A stretch of DNA of 64,000 nt from positions 1,674,001 through 1,738,000 of the forward strand of contig CAWGXC010000003.1 in assembly GCA_963826475.1 (NCBI GenBank). Reading direction: 5' to 3'. This document shows positions 33,105 to 42,065 of this stretch, piece by piece. Made by a program: the position numbers and the translations under genes. The DNA is from RHKX01 sp963826475 (GTDB taxonomy: Bacteria > Actinomycetota > Thermoleophilia > Solirubrobacterales > 70-9). The notes under the pieces are model-generated. The model saw only the letters and a list, made by a program, of their open reading frames with translations, was not told the origin of the DNA and did not search any database. Numbering within the stretch: the stretch's first letter is position 1; every line of letters begins with the position of its first letter.

Positions 33105-34328
33105 TCAGCCGTTGCGCTCCACCGCACCCGCGTCGGGATCCGCATCCCGCAGGATCCCCCGCTGGTCGAACTTGGCCGCCGTGCTCCTGACCGCCAGACC
33201 CACGGCCGGAGATCCCTGTCCGAGCGCCATCGTCTGCGTGGGCCCCCCGTTGTCGGCAAGCGGGCCGAGCAGCGGGTCGACGCCCGTGACGTCCCTGGAG
33301 CCCATCAGACAATCGCCGGGAGTGCCGACCAGGTTGCCGCCGTCCGACGTGAACGGGGTGCCGCAATCCGATGCCGCTCCGTCGAACGCGGTGTTGCCGT
33401 AGACGATCGAGTTGCTCAGGTCGACGTCACCCGCCGAGCCTCCCGCGATCCCGCCGCCGGTAACGGCCCGGTTGTCGGAGATCGTCGAGTTCACGACATC
33501 CACGTTTCCGAAGAGGCCGCCTCCGGACGACGCGCTGTTGGAGATCGCCTGGTTGCCGACGATGGTCGAGTTGGTCACCCGCGCCGACGCACCGTATTGA
33601 CCGGCGCTCAGCCCACCGCCCGCCGTCAGCGCATAGGGGCTCGTCGTGTTGACCACGTTGCCGGCGATCGTCGAGCTGCTCACGTCGGCGGTTCCGCCGG
33701 CGACGTAGACGCCGCCACCGCCGACGTTGCCGGCGATCGTCGAGCTGTCGATGCGAGCGGTCCCGCCGGTGGCGATGCCGCGATCGAAGCCCTTGAGGGT
33801 CGTCTTCAAGACGCGCAGCCTCTGGGTGGCCGAGATGCCGGTTGCGTCGACGGTCCGCCTGCCCTGCAGGAAGGATTCGCGGACGGTGAGGTCGGAACGC
33901 GAGGCCTTCAGCGCCGCTCCATCGATGTAGAGACCACGCAGCGCGGCATTGCCGTCGCGATCCACCAGGATCTCCGTCCCTCCCCGATGGCCACGCAGGA
34001 CGACCCGCTTGAAGTGGTTGGCCGCAGGATCGCCGTAGTCGTTGCCCGCGATCGTCACCTTGCCCTTCAGCGTCACCCGTTGCGGGAGGTCGATCCCGCC
34101 CTTCAGCCGCTTGCTGAAGCTGATCACGTCACCTCCCGGCTTCTTCCTCGAGTGCTTGATCGCGGCGATCATGCTCCCGCTCCCCTTGGGGGTGGTCGTC
34201 GTGACCTCGAACTCGTTCGCGGCGGCCTGCCCACCGGTTGCGGCGAGCGCGAGCGCTGCGGCTGCGAAGCCGATCCCCGCCCTCACGGAATTCCGGCGGT
34301 GGACGCTCGCACCTGATGTCGCGTTCAT
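33105..34328 (-). CDS. Secreted right-handed parallel beta-helix protein
   Basis: 407 residues from ATG 34328 with GGAGG 7 nt upstream. Signal peptide (RAGIGFAAAALALAATGGQAAA). The body has short beta-helix rungs: SSTIAGNVGGGG, SSTIAGNVVNTTS, NSTIVGNQAISNS, NSTISDNRAVTGGG, NSIVYGNTAF. The end (DPLLGPLADNGGPTQTMALGQGSPAVGLA) is the conserved closing segment of choice-of-anchor-Q / polymorphic-outer-membrane-like beta-helix proteins. No C-terminal anchor is seen, so it is probably released or cell-wall associated. Such folds are used for polysaccharide binding or lyase activity; no catalytic motif recognised. Divergent from the NlpC/P60-like gene, another secreted protein. Confidence 0.85.
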   Translation of the reverse strand: MNATSGASVHRRNSVRAGIGFAAAALALAATGGQAAANEFEVTTTTPKGSGSMIAAIKHSRKKPGGDVISFSKRLKGGIDLPQRVTLKGKVTIAGNDYGDPAANHFKRVVLRGHRGGTEILVDRDGNAALRGLYIDGAALKASRSDLTVRESFLQGRRTVDATGISATQRLRVLKTTLKGFDRGIATGGTARIDSSTIAGNVGGGGVYVAGGTADVSSSTIAGNVVNTTSPYALTAGGGLSAGQYGASARVTNSTIVGNQAISNSASSGGGLFGNVDVVNSTISDNRAVTGGGIAGGSAGDVDLSNSIVYGNTAFDGAASDCGTPFTSDGGNLVGTPGDCLMGSRDVTGVDPLLGPLADNGGPTQTMALGQGSPAVGLAVRSTAAKFDQRGILRDADPDAGAVERNG

Positions 34329-34473
34329 CTTGCTTCCTCCTTGGTTGTCCAAATGACGATCGGTCCGAGGCTAGGCTCGGCGACGCCGGCTGTGGGATGA
34401 CCAAGGTGTTGACCTCCCACCCCCCCTGAACGGTCCTCTCGGCCCCACCGCAACTCTGAGCATGAGCAACTGT

Positions 34474-34498
34474 TAACGAAAGCATGAGCATTTCGTTA
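34474..34498. promoter_or_regulatory. Inverted repeat around the start codon of the NlpC/P60-like gene
   Basis: TAACGAAA (34474-34481) faces TTTCGTTA (34491-34498) with the ATG at 34484 in the 9-nt loop. A direct repeat GCATGAGCA occurs at 34460-34468 and 34482-34490, 22 bp apart. The arrangement could be an operator or an mRNA hairpin controlling initiation. Confidence 0.4.
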
Positions 34499-35044
34499 GC
34501 ACGCACGTTCCGCGGCGTGGCCACCACGGCCGCGGTACTTTCGGTATTCGTCCTCGCGATCGCGGCCCGGCCCGCGGAGGCCGCATCAGGTGGCCTGGCC
34601 GCCGGCGAACCCAAGACGCAGCACAAGGGCACCGTCGGCCACGCCAGGCTGCTCCCGAACGGCAAAGCGGTCGCCCCGGCCAACGCGCCCAAGCGGGTCG
34701 TCGCGGTGATCAAGGCCGCCAACAGGATTCGCACCAAGCCCTACGTCTGGGGTGGCGGGCACGGCAGGTGGAGGGACCGCGGCTACGACTGCTCGGGTGC
34801 CGTCAGCTTCGCCCTGCACGGGGGCCGAATGCTGAGCAGTCCCCTCGCCTCAGGATCGCTGATGCGATGGGGAAAGGGTGGCCGCGGACGTTGGATCACC
34901 GTTTTCGCCAACGGCGGTCACGCCTATGCCCGGATAGCCGGCTTGCGCTGGGACACCTCCGGCACCGGCGGCAAGGGCCCGCGCTGGCAAAAGGACCCCC
35001 GCTCGGGCCGCGGCTACGTCAAGCGGCATCCCCGGGGTTTCTGA
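34484..35044 (+). CDS. Secreted NlpC/P60-like peptidoglycan hydrolase
   Basis: 186 residues from ATG 34484 with a signal peptide (RTFRGVATTAAVLSVFVLAIAARPAEA). The catalytic core shows KPYVWGGGHGRWRDRGYDCSGAVSFALH (nucleophile Cys in DCSG) and FANGGHAYARIAGLRWDT (His), as in NlpC/P60 endopeptidases that cleave cell-wall stem peptides. It has the short, domain-poor architecture seen in several actinobacteria, with a basic C-terminus (GRGYVKRHPRGF). The ribosome site is weak (GAAAG), consistent with control at initiation through the inverted repeat there. Confidence 0.85.
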   Translation: MSISLARTFRGVATTAAVLSVFVLAIAARPAEAASGGLAAGEPKTQHKGTVGHARLLPNGKAVAPANAPKRVVAVIKAANRIRTKPYVWGGGHGRWRDRGYDCSGAVSFALHGGRMLSSPLASGSLMRWGKGGRGRWITVFANGGHAYARIAGLRWDTSGTGGKGPRWQKDPRSGRGYVKRHPRGF

Positions 35045-35047
35045 GGC

Positions 35048-36418
35048 CTACTTCAGGACGCGGATCAGCTTCTTGTTGACGAACTCGTCCATTCCGTACT
35101 TGCCGAGCTCGCGGCCGAAGCCGGAACGCTTGACCCCGCCGAATGGAAGCTCCGCGCCGTCGAGGCCGACGCCGTTGACGAACACCATCCCGGTATCGAG
35201 GCTGTTCGCCACCCGCTCGGCCTGCTCGGGGTCGTCGGTGAAGACGTACGAGCCCAGGCCGAACGCGGTGTCGTTCGCCAACTCGATGGCCTCCTCCTCC
35301 GAGCTCACCCGGTAGACGCTCGCAACCGGTCCGAAGAACTCCTCACGGTAGGCATCGTTCTCGGGCGTGATCCCGGTCAGCACCGTTGTCGGGAAGAAGT
35401 TGTCCTTCCGCTCCCCGCCGACGACGACCTCGGCACCCTGCTCGACCGCGCGATCGAGCTGATCCTGCAGGCGCTCCGCGGCGGTCGTCGACGAGAGCGG
35501 GCCGATCTCGGTGCCCTCCGCCGTCGGATCGCCCGGTTCCGCCGACTTCATCTCCGCCGAGAACTTCGCGAGGAAGTCCTCGTAGAGGCCATCGGCGACG
35601 ATGAACCGCTTGGCGGCGTTGCACGACTGGCCGGTGTTGTCGAGGCGGGCTCCCACCGCCGCCTCGACCGCGCCGTCGAGATCGTCGGAGCTGAGCAGGA
35701 TGAACGGATCGGAGCCGCCGAGCTCGAGCACGACCTTCTTCAGGTTGCGCCCGGCGATCTCGGCGACCGCCGCACCGGCGCGCTCGGAGCCGGTCAGCGA
35801 CACTCCGCGAACCCGAGGGTCGGCGATGACCCCCTCGATCTGGTCGTTGGTGGCGAGGATGGTCTCGTAGGCACCGTCCGGGAAACCGGCCTCCCGGTAG
35901 ATCTCCTGGATCGCCTCCGCCGACTCGGGGCACTGCGGCGCCGGCTTCAGCAGGATCGTGTTGCCCACGATCAGGTTCGGGCCTGCGAAACGGGCCACTT
36001 GGTAGTAGGGGAAGTTCCACGGCATGATCCCGAGCAGAGGCCCAACGGATGTCCTGCGGATGAGAGCGGTGCCCTCGCCGGCGAGCAGATCGATCGGCTC
36101 GTCCTTGAGGAAATCCTCGGCGTTGTCGGCGTAGAAGCCGTAGATGTCACCGCAGAACTCGACCTCTCCGACCGCCTGCTCCATCGGCTTGCCCATCTCG
36201 CGCACGGCGATCTCGGCAAGCGCCTGAGCCCTCTCGACGTGGAGCTCGCCGACCTTCCGGACCATCGCGGCGCGATCCGCTACTGAGGTCGTCTGCGACC
36301 AGCTCCCATGCGCCTCCGCCGCCTTCGCGATCGCGGCGGTGAGCTCATCGCCGGAGATCTCCGGGTACTCCTTGACCTTCTCGCCGGTGGCCGGGTTGAC
36401 GACTGCGTAGCTGCTCAT
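35048..36418 (-). CDS. gabD: Succinate-semialdehyde-type aldehyde dehydrogenase
   Basis: 456 residues from ATG 36418 (GGAG 4 nt upstream), overlapping the alanine dehydrogenase stop as ATGA. NAD(P)-dependent oxidation of succinate semialdehyde to succinate is the probable reaction: the sequence has the short N-terminus and motifs of the SSADH group (MPWNFPYYQVARFAGPNLIVGNTILLKPA, ELGGSDPFILL with the general-base Glu, NTGQSCNAAKRF with Cys266, PFGGVKRSGFGRELG). Last gene of the leftward amine operon; it would finish conversion of GABA carbon to succinate. Other aldehyde substrates are possible. Confidence 0.88.
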   Translation of the reverse strand: MSSYAVVNPATGEKVKEYPEISGDELTAAIAKAAEAHGSWSQTTSVADRAAMVRKVGELHVERAQALAEIAVREMGKPMEQAVGEVEFCGDIYGFYADNAEDFLKDEPIDLLAGEGTALIRRTSVGPLLGIMPWNFPYYQVARFAGPNLIVGNTILLKPAPQCPESAEAIQEIYREAGFPDGAYETILATNDQIEGVIADPRVRGVSLTGSERAGAAVAEIAGRNLKKVVLELGGSDPFILLSSDDLDGAVEAAVGARLDNTGQSCNAAKRFIVADGLYEDFLAKFSAEMKSAEPGDPTAEGTEIGPLSSTTAAERLQDQLDRAVEQGAEVVVGGERKDNFFPTTVLTGITPENDAYREEFFGPVASVYRVSSEEEAIELANDTAFGLGSYVFTDDPEQAERVANSLDTGMVFVNGVGLDGAELPFGGVKRSGFGRELGKYGMDEFVNKKLIRVLK

Positions 36419-37617
36419 TCTGCTCCGTCCTTGTCCTGGTTTGCTGCTGATTGCTGCTCGGGGGTCTCCGTCAGTTCCTGCGCGTGGCCGTTCGCCGGTG
36501 GAATCCCCAGCGCCTCCTCGAGCGTGACGTACTCGGCGCCGACGCCCTGGGCGACGGCCTTGTGGGTGACCTTGCCCGCCGCTACGTTGACGCCGGGGCG
36601 CAGCCCGGGATCGCGTGCGATCGCCTCGTCGACGCCGTTGTCGGCGAGCGAGAGGACGTACGGAAGCGTGGCGTTCGTGAGCGCGTACGTCGAGGTGATC
36701 GGCACCGCTCCCGGCATGTTCGCCACGCAGTAGTGGGTGATCCCATCGACCTCGTAGACGGGGTCGCTGTGCGTAGTCGGCCTGCTGGTCTCGAAGCACC
36801 CGCCCTGATCGATGGCGACGTCGACCAGCACGGCGCTCTGCTTCATCAGCCCGAGCTGCTCGCGCTTGATCACGTGCGGGGCACGGGCGCCCTGAACGAG
36901 CACGGCGCCGATCACGAGGTCCATGCGCGGGAGCATCTCCTCGATCGAGAGCGTCGAGCTGTAGACGGTCGAGAGAGAGCCGGCGAACTGCAGGTCGACC
37001 TTGCGGAGGGTGTCGATGTTGAGGTCGAAGATGAAAACGTCCGCCGCCATCCCGACGGCGATCTGGGCGGCGTTGACGCCGACCGCCCCTCCTCCGATCA
37101 CCATCACGTTCGCCGCGGCGACGCCGGGAACGCCGCCGAGCAGCACCCCGCGCCCGCCCATCGGCTTCTCGAGGAAGAACGCGCCGGCCTGCGTCGCCAG
37201 CCGGCCTGCGATCTCGCTCATCGGCGCGAGCAGCGGCAGGTGGCCGCCGCGGTCCTCGACCGTCTCGTAGGCGATGCAGGTCGCACCGGTCCGGCAGAGG
37301 CCGTCCGTCAACTCCGGCGCCGGCGCCAGGTGCAGGTACGTGAACAGGGTGGTCTCGGCGCGCAGCATCTCGACCTCGACCTGCTGGGGCTCCTTGACCT
37401 TCAGCAGGAGGTCCGCCTCGGCCCAGACGTCCTCGGCGGTCGGAACGATCCGCGCCCCCTGGGCCTCGTAGTCGGCGTCAGCGATCGCGCTCCCCTCGCC
37501 GGCACCGCTCTGGATCACGACCTCGTGGCCGTGCTCGGCGAGCTCCCGGGCTCCGACCGCGGTCAGCGCGACCCGGTACTCCTCTTCCTTGATCTCGGTT
37601 GGCACTCCAACTTTCAT
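36415..37617 (-). CDS. ald: Alanine dehydrogenase
   Basis: 400 residues from ATG 37617. Oxidative deamination of L-alanine to pyruvate plus ammonia with NAD. Motifs MKVGVPTEIKEEEYRVALT, LLLKVKEPQ (substrate Lys), YLHLAPAPELT (catalytic His), the NAD site VMVIGGGAVGVNAAQIAVGMAADVFIFD and HYCVANMPGAVPITSTYALTNATLPY are all those of Ald. About 30 residues of Gln/Glu-rich tail are extra. In this operon it can return the alanine formed by a pyruvate-dependent aminotransferase (39226) to pyruvate, closing the amino-acceptor loop. It lies 43 bp after the regulator gene and overlaps gabD by 4 bp. Confidence 0.95.
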   Translation of the reverse strand: MKVGVPTEIKEEEYRVALTAVGARELAEHGHEVVIQSGAGEGSAIADADYEAQGARIVPTAEDVWAEADLLLKVKEPQQVEVEMLRAETTLFTYLHLAPAPELTDGLCRTGATCIAYETVEDRGGHLPLLAPMSEIAGRLATQAGAFFLEKPMGGRGVLLGGVPGVAAANVMVIGGGAVGVNAAQIAVGMAADVFIFDLNIDTLRKVDLQFAGSLSTVYSSTLSIEEMLPRMDLVIGAVLVQGARAPHVIKREQLGLMKQSAVLVDVAIDQGGCFETSRPTTHSDPVYEVDGITHYCVANMPGAVPITSTYALTNATLPYVLSLADNGVDEAIARDPGLRPGVNVAAGKVTHKAVAQGVGAEYVTLEEALGIPPANGHAQELTETPEQQSAANQDKDGAE

Positions 37618-37660
37618 CGAATCTCCCGCCGGTGTGGGCCGTTTGCCGTCTCGCGTTCTC

Positions 37661-39223
37661 TCATCGAACCAGTTCTCTCGCCCGCAGGGCGAGCCAGAGC
37701 TCGATTCGATCCTGGGCATGGTTCAGGTTACGGCCGGTCAGCTCCTCGATCCGCCGGATCCTGTATCGGAGCGTATGCCGGTGGCAGTAGAGGTCGCGGG
37801 CCGCCTTCTCCCACTGACCGTTGCGCTCGATGAACGCCTCGAGCGAGCGGAGCAGCTCCGGTCCGTACTCGCCCTCCCCCTCGGAGATCGGCGCGAGCAG
37901 GTTCTCGGAGTACGCGCGCAGAGCATCGTCGTCCTGCAGCGAGAGCAGCAGGGTGAAGGCCCCGAGGTCGCGATGGGAGGCGACGTCGGGGGCGCTGCCG
38001 TTGGCGAGGGCCGTCGCCTCGAGCGCACAGCGCGCCTCGTGAAACGCACGGCGCAGCGTCCCGACGGGGGACGTCCGACTGGCGGCGGCGCGGATCTCGA
38101 CGCCGTCTCCCGCAAGCGCGGCGAGCCCCTCTCGGGCGAGCTCGACCGGGTCCCGATCGGCGGGGTCGACGATCGCGCACAGCAGCGGCCGGCCGGCGGT
38201 GCCGTTGACCGCGATCAGCGCCGGAACGCCCGTTCCGCGCAGGGCTGCGCCGAGCCCCTCAGCATCGCCCGGAGCTCCGTCGAGGTCGAAGAGCAGCACC
38301 GCCACCTCCCCGCCGATGCCGAAGGGAGCGAGGCGACCGCGGATCTCATCGGCGCCCAGATTTCCGCCGAGCGCTTCGGCGAGGACGTCACCGGCGAGGC
38401 GCCGCTCCGTCTCGCGCACCGCTCGCTCGCGCATCAGCTCCAATGCGACCACCATCGCGGCCTGTCGGACGATCAGCTGCTCCGGGTCGCCGACCTGGCC
38501 CGAACGGCGTGCGGCGACGAGCCAATGCCCGAGCGAGCCGGCACCGCCGATCGGGACCGGCACCGCGACCGCGCGGCCCGCCAACGGCCCCCGTTCCACC
38601 ACGAATGATGCCCGGCGACCGGCCTCGGCGCGCTCGGCGACCTCGGCCCTCACCGACGCCGCGGAGTCCACGGAGAGCCCCTCCTCCTGCGGATGCCGCG
38701 TGATCTCGCGACCGTGGTCATCGAGCAGCAGGACGGCGCCGTCCACGGCCTCGGCGATCGCACCCATGACGTCGCCGAGGCCGCGCTCGGCGAGGACGAG
38801 GCCCTCGAGCCTCGCGTGCACTTCGATGCCCTGCTCGAGCGCCGAGAACTGTTCGTTCACGAGCCGCGTGAAGGCCTTCTCGGTGATCGCGATGAACGGC
38901 ATCTCGTACGGCACCTCGAACAGCGCCAGGCCGTGTTCGCGCGCCGCTTCGACCAACGCCTCGGGGAGCTCGGCGTGATCGAGACCGGTGCCGAAGCCGA
39001 GCCCCGCCGCTCCCCGGCCGGCGAGGAGTTGAGCGAACTTCCGCTGCCGCGACGCCGTCGTCAGGTTCATCCCCGTGCTCAACAGCAGCTCTCCGCCGGA
39101 GAGGAACGGCGTCGGGTCCTCCAGCTCGGAGATGTGGACCCAGCGGATTCGCGGATCGTCGCCCCCCGCCTCGACCTCGGCCTCGAGCCCGAGGTCGGTG
39201 AGCAAGCTGGAGACCGTCAGCAT
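37661..39223 (-). CDS. PucR family transcriptional regulator
   Basis: 520 residues from ATG 39223, 2 nt after the aminotransferase stop. N-terminal PucR ligand-sensing domain (LTVSSLLTDLGLEAEVEAGGDDPRIRWVHISELEDPTPFLSGGELLLSTGM), a central GGDEF-like/CdaR region, and the C-terminal PucR HTH (FIERNGQWEKAARDLYCHRHTLRYRIRRIEELTGRNLNHAQDRIELWLALRA). PucR proteins activate catabolic genes for purines, GABA or amines in response to a pathway metabolite. Its location inside the leftward operon makes it the obvious controller of the divergent amine region (40615-40856). Confidence 0.93.
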   Translation of the reverse strand: MLTVSSLLTDLGLEAEVEAGGDDPRIRWVHISELEDPTPFLSGGELLLSTGMNLTTASRQRKFAQLLAGRGAAGLGFGTGLDHAELPEALVEAAREHGLALFEVPYEMPFIAITEKAFTRLVNEQFSALEQGIEVHARLEGLVLAERGLGDVMGAIAEAVDGAVLLLDDHGREITRHPQEEGLSVDSAASVRAEVAERAEAGRRASFVVERGPLAGRAVAVPVPIGGAGSLGHWLVAARRSGQVGDPEQLIVRQAAMVVALELMRERAVRETERRLAGDVLAEALGGNLGADEIRGRLAPFGIGGEVAVLLFDLDGAPGDAEGLGAALRGTGVPALIAVNGTAGRPLLCAIVDPADRDPVELAREGLAALAGDGVEIRAAASRTSPVGTLRRAFHEARCALEATALANGSAPDVASHRDLGAFTLLLSLQDDDALRAYSENLLAPISEGEGEYGPELLRSLEAFIERNGQWEKAARDLYCHRHTLRYRIRRIEELTGRNLNHAQDRIELWLALRARELVR

Positions 39224-39225
39224 TT

Positions 39226-40614
39226 TCAGCCCCGGGCCGCGACCTTCTCCCAGGCCTCCTCGAGGACCGAGCGGAGGATCGTGCCGATCTCGTTGAACTG
39301 CTCCGTGTCGCAGGTCAGTGGAGGCGAGAGCTGGATGACGGGATCGCCGCGATCATCGGCGCGGCAGATCAAACCGCGACGGTAGAGCTCGCCCGAGAGG
39401 AAGCCGCGCAGTAGCCACTCGCCCTCTTCGTCGGAGAACGGCTCCTTCGTCTCGCGGTCCTTGACCAGCTCGATCGCATGGAAGAACCCGGCGCCGCGCA
39501 CATCGCCGACGAGCGGGATGTCCCTGAGATCCTCGAGGACGCCACGGAACTCGGACTCCTTGCGCAGAACGCCGCCACAGAGGTCCTCCTCGGCGAAGAC
39601 GTCGAGGTTGCGGAGCGCGACGGCGGCGGCGACCGGGTGCCCGCCGAAGGTCGACCCGTGCGCGAACGAGGCCTTGCCCGAGCTGAACGGCTCGAAGATC
39701 TCATCGGAGGCGATCATCGCCCCCATCGGGATGACCGCGCCGGTGAGTGCTTTGGCGGTGGTGATGATGTCGGGCTGGTAGCCGTAGCGCTCGCAGCCGA
39801 AGTAATGACCGAGCCGGCCCCACGAGCAGATCACCTCGTCGCTGATCAGCAGCACGTCGTTGGCGTCGCAGATCTCACGGACCCGCTGGAAGTAACCCTC
39901 CTGAGGCGGGATGCATCCGCCGGCGTTCTGCAGCGGTTCGAGGATCACCGCGGCGACGGTCTCGGGGCCCTCGAACTCGATCCGCTCGCGGATCTGCTCA
40001 GCCGCCCAGAGCGGGTCGCGCCCGGCGGGCCAGTGATAGGCGTTCGTGTTCGCGGCGTGAACCCCACCGGGCATCGACGGCTCGAACGGAACCTTGAGGC
40101 TGGTCAGCCCGGTCGCGGAAAGCGCCCCCATCGTCGTCCCGTGGTAGGCGACCTCGCGGGCGACGATCTTGTGCTTCTGACCCTTGCCGTTGACGCGGTG
40201 CCAGTTGCGCGCAACCTTGATCGCGGCCTCGACGGCCTCCGAGCCGCTGTTGGTGAAGAAGACGCGGTTGAGGTCGCCGGGGGCGAGCTCGGCGACGCGC
40301 TCGGCGAGCTCGATCGAGCGCGGGTGGGCATAGCTCCAGTTCGTATAGAAGTCGAGCTCGCGGATCTGGGCGGCCGCGGCCTCGCCGTAGTCGGCCCGGC
40401 CGTGACCCGCGTTGCAGCAGAAGAGCGCGCTGAGGCCGTCGAGGTAACGGTTGCCGTGGTCGTCCCAGACATAGGGGCCCTCACCGCGAGCGATGATCGG
40501 AATCTCGTGATCGGCGTCGTATCCGCCCATCCGCGAGAAGTGCATCCAGAGGTGCTTGCGCGCCACCTCCTGCAGATCACCCGCGGCTGCGGGCCGCACG
40601 CTGGTCGTGGCCAT
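39226..40614 (-). CDS. Class III aminotransferase, putrescine/omega-amine:pyruvate type
   Basis: 462 residues from ATG 40614 with GGAGAG 6 nt upstream. PLP enzyme transferring an amino group from a terminal amine to pyruvate or a similar acceptor. Features: KHLWMHFSRMG, FFTNSGSEAVEAAIKVAR, YHGTTMGALSATG, ISDEVICSWGRLG, the PLP Lys288 in TTAKALTG and FAHGSTFGGHPVAAAVALRNLD. The N-terminus and overall pattern match the SpuC-like putrescine-pyruvate aminotransferases and omega-amino acid transaminases. The neighbouring PotABCD system, two aldehyde dehydrogenases and alanine dehydrogenase support putrescine or a related polyamine as substrate; beta-alanine or GABA are alternatives. Confidence 0.87.
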   Translation of the reverse strand: MATTSVRPAAAGDLQEVARKHLWMHFSRMGGYDADHEIPIIARGEGPYVWDDHGNRYLDGLSALFCCNAGHGRADYGEAAAAQIRELDFYTNWSYAHPRSIELAERVAELAPGDLNRVFFTNSGSEAVEAAIKVARNWHRVNGKGQKHKIVAREVAYHGTTMGALSATGLTSLKVPFEPSMPGGVHAANTNAYHWPAGRDPLWAAEQIRERIEFEGPETVAAVILEPLQNAGGCIPPQEGYFQRVREICDANDVLLISDEVICSWGRLGHYFGCERYGYQPDIITTAKALTGAVIPMGAMIASDEIFEPFSSGKASFAHGSTFGGHPVAAAVALRNLDVFAEEDLCGGVLRKESEFRGVLEDLRDIPLVGDVRGAGFFHAIELVKDRETKEPFSDEEGEWLLRGFLSGELYRRGLICRADDRGDPVIQLSPPLTCDTEQFNEIGTILRSVLEEAWEKVAARG

Positions 40615-40856
40615 GAACGACTCTCCTTCCGACAAACTTTGGACTCGACGCTTTGAACAAAGGTAGAGATTCGCTTTGGCGCGCACAAGCGAGACTTCGT
40701 TCAAGCACACCCCTGGTACTTATACGCTGTGTACAAGCAGCGTCCCCCGAATTAGGACATTCGCGGATTTCCTATCGGCGCCGGATCGGACATAGTGCGC
40801 GATAGTTGTGCTCCGTCCGGTGGAAGCGGGACGCGATCAGGAGAGGAAAGAGACGA
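40615..40856. promoter_or_regulatory. Divergent promoter region of the amine island, with palindrome
   Basis: 242 bp between the aminotransferase (minus) and potA (plus), less GC-rich than its surroundings. It contains CTTTGAACAAAG (40651-40662, five complementary bases each side of AA) close to the aminotransferase start. Three CAAGC half-sites follow, in GCACAAGCGA, TTCAAGCACA and GTACAAGCAG (about 40681-40740). These are candidate binding sites for the PucR regulator. A minus-strand TTGTGC-N17-TACCTT could be a promoter, but the match is modest. Confidence 0.45.
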
Positions 40857-42035
40857 ATGACTGGCCCAAGCGCCGCTAACGGAACGCCCGAGTCCAGCGT
40901 CAGCCTGCGCTCGATCGTGAAGCGTTTCGGCGACTTCACGGCGGTCGACTCGGTCGACCTCGAGATCGCTCAGGGAGAGTTCTTCACGCTGCTGGGGCCG
41001 AGCGGCTGCGGCAAGACGACGACCCTGCGGATGATCGCCGGATTCGAGGAGCCGGACGGAGGCGAGATCCTGATCGAAGGGGTCGATGTGGCCGCGATGC
41101 CGGCCCACCGGCGGCCCACCAACACGGTGTTCCAGAGCTACGCGCTCTTTCCCCATCTCAGCGTCAAGGACAACGTCGCCTACGGGCTCAAGCGCAAGGG
41201 CGTGGAGAAGGCGGATATCGAGGAGCGGGTTCAGCGCGAGCTCGAGCGGGTCGGGCTCTGGGGCGAGGCCAACCGGCGCCCGAATCAGCTCTCCGGAGGC
41301 CAGCAGCAACGCGTGGCCCTCGCCCGGGCGGTCGTCAACCTTCCGAAGGTGCTGCTGCTGGACGAGCCGCTCGGCGCGCTCGACCTGAAGCTCCGCAAGA
41401 ACCTGCAGATCGAGCTCAAGCGGATCCAGCGAGAGGTCGGCATCACCTTCGTCTACGTCACCCACGACCAGGAGGAAGCGCTGACGATGTCGGATCGCAT
41501 CGCGGTCATGAATCGCGGCGTGATCGAGCAGGTCGCTGAGCCCGAGGAGGTCTACGAGCGCCCGTCGACGACGTTCGTGGCTGGGTTCATCGGCGTCTCG
41601 AACCTGATGCCGGGAACCGTCCGCTCCGCCAGCGGGGATCGTGCATCCGTCGAGCTGGAGGCCGGAGTCACCATCGAGGCGCCCGCGAACGGCCTCGCCG
41701 AAGGTGAGCGCTGCCACGCCGTCGTACGCCCCGAGAAGCTCATCGTCGAGCCGGCCGGCGACGCCGCACCAGGGCCGGGCGACGTCCAGAGCGTCGAGGG
41801 CGTGATCGAGAGCTCCGTCTATCTCGGCACGGCGACCCAGATCGTCACCAAGCTGCAGGGCGGCTCCCGGATGACGGTCCTGGTCCCCAACGCGGACGAG
41901 TCCGAACGGCAGCGACTGCCCGGTGGCGGAGCGAACGTTCGACTGAGCTGGGCCCCGGAGCACGTGCATCTGGTCCGGGAATCCAATGCGGCGGCGAACG
42001 GGACCGAGGCGCCCCCCGCGGCCCTCGCAGGCTGA
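40857..42035 (+). CDS. potA: Spermidine/putrescine ABC transporter ATPase
   Basis: 392 residues from ATG 40857 with AGGAGAGG upstream. Powers import of polyamines by the PotBCD components encoded next. Walker A GPSGCGKTT (residues 48-56), Q-loop FQSYALFPHLSV, signature LSGGQQQRVALARA, Walker B VLLLDEPLGALD, switch His in YVTHDQEEA, then a C-terminal TOBE domain (GVIESSVYLGTATQIVTKLQGG). It shares the 242-bp divergent region with the aminotransferase operon. Iron, sulfate or thiamine importer ATPases are close relatives, but the following PotD supports polyamine. Confidence 0.92.
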   Translation: MTGPSAANGTPESSVSLRSIVKRFGDFTAVDSVDLEIAQGEFFTLLGPSGCGKTTTLRMIAGFEEPDGGEILIEGVDVAAMPAHRRPTNTVFQSYALFPHLSVKDNVAYGLKRKGVEKADIEERVQRELERVGLWGEANRRPNQLSGGQQQRVALARAVVNLPKVLLLDEPLGALDLKLRKNLQIELKRIQREVGITFVYVTHDQEEALTMSDRIAVMNRGVIEQVAEPEEVYERPSTTFVAGFIGVSNLMPGTVRSASGDRASVELEAGVTIEAPANGLAEGERCHAVVRPEKLIVEPAGDAAPGPGDVQSVEGVIESSVYLGTATQIVTKLQGGSRMTVLVPNADESERQRLPGGGANVRLSWAPEHVHLVRESNAAANGTEAPPAALAG

Positions 42036-42065
42036 TCTTCAAACAACCGGAAGGAGCTGGATCAG

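Noticed and set aside
36419..36799. Upstream extension of the gabD frame through the alanine dehydrogenase gene
   Set aside because: It overlaps a conserved gene; the ATG at 36418 has its own ribosome site and ATGA coupling.
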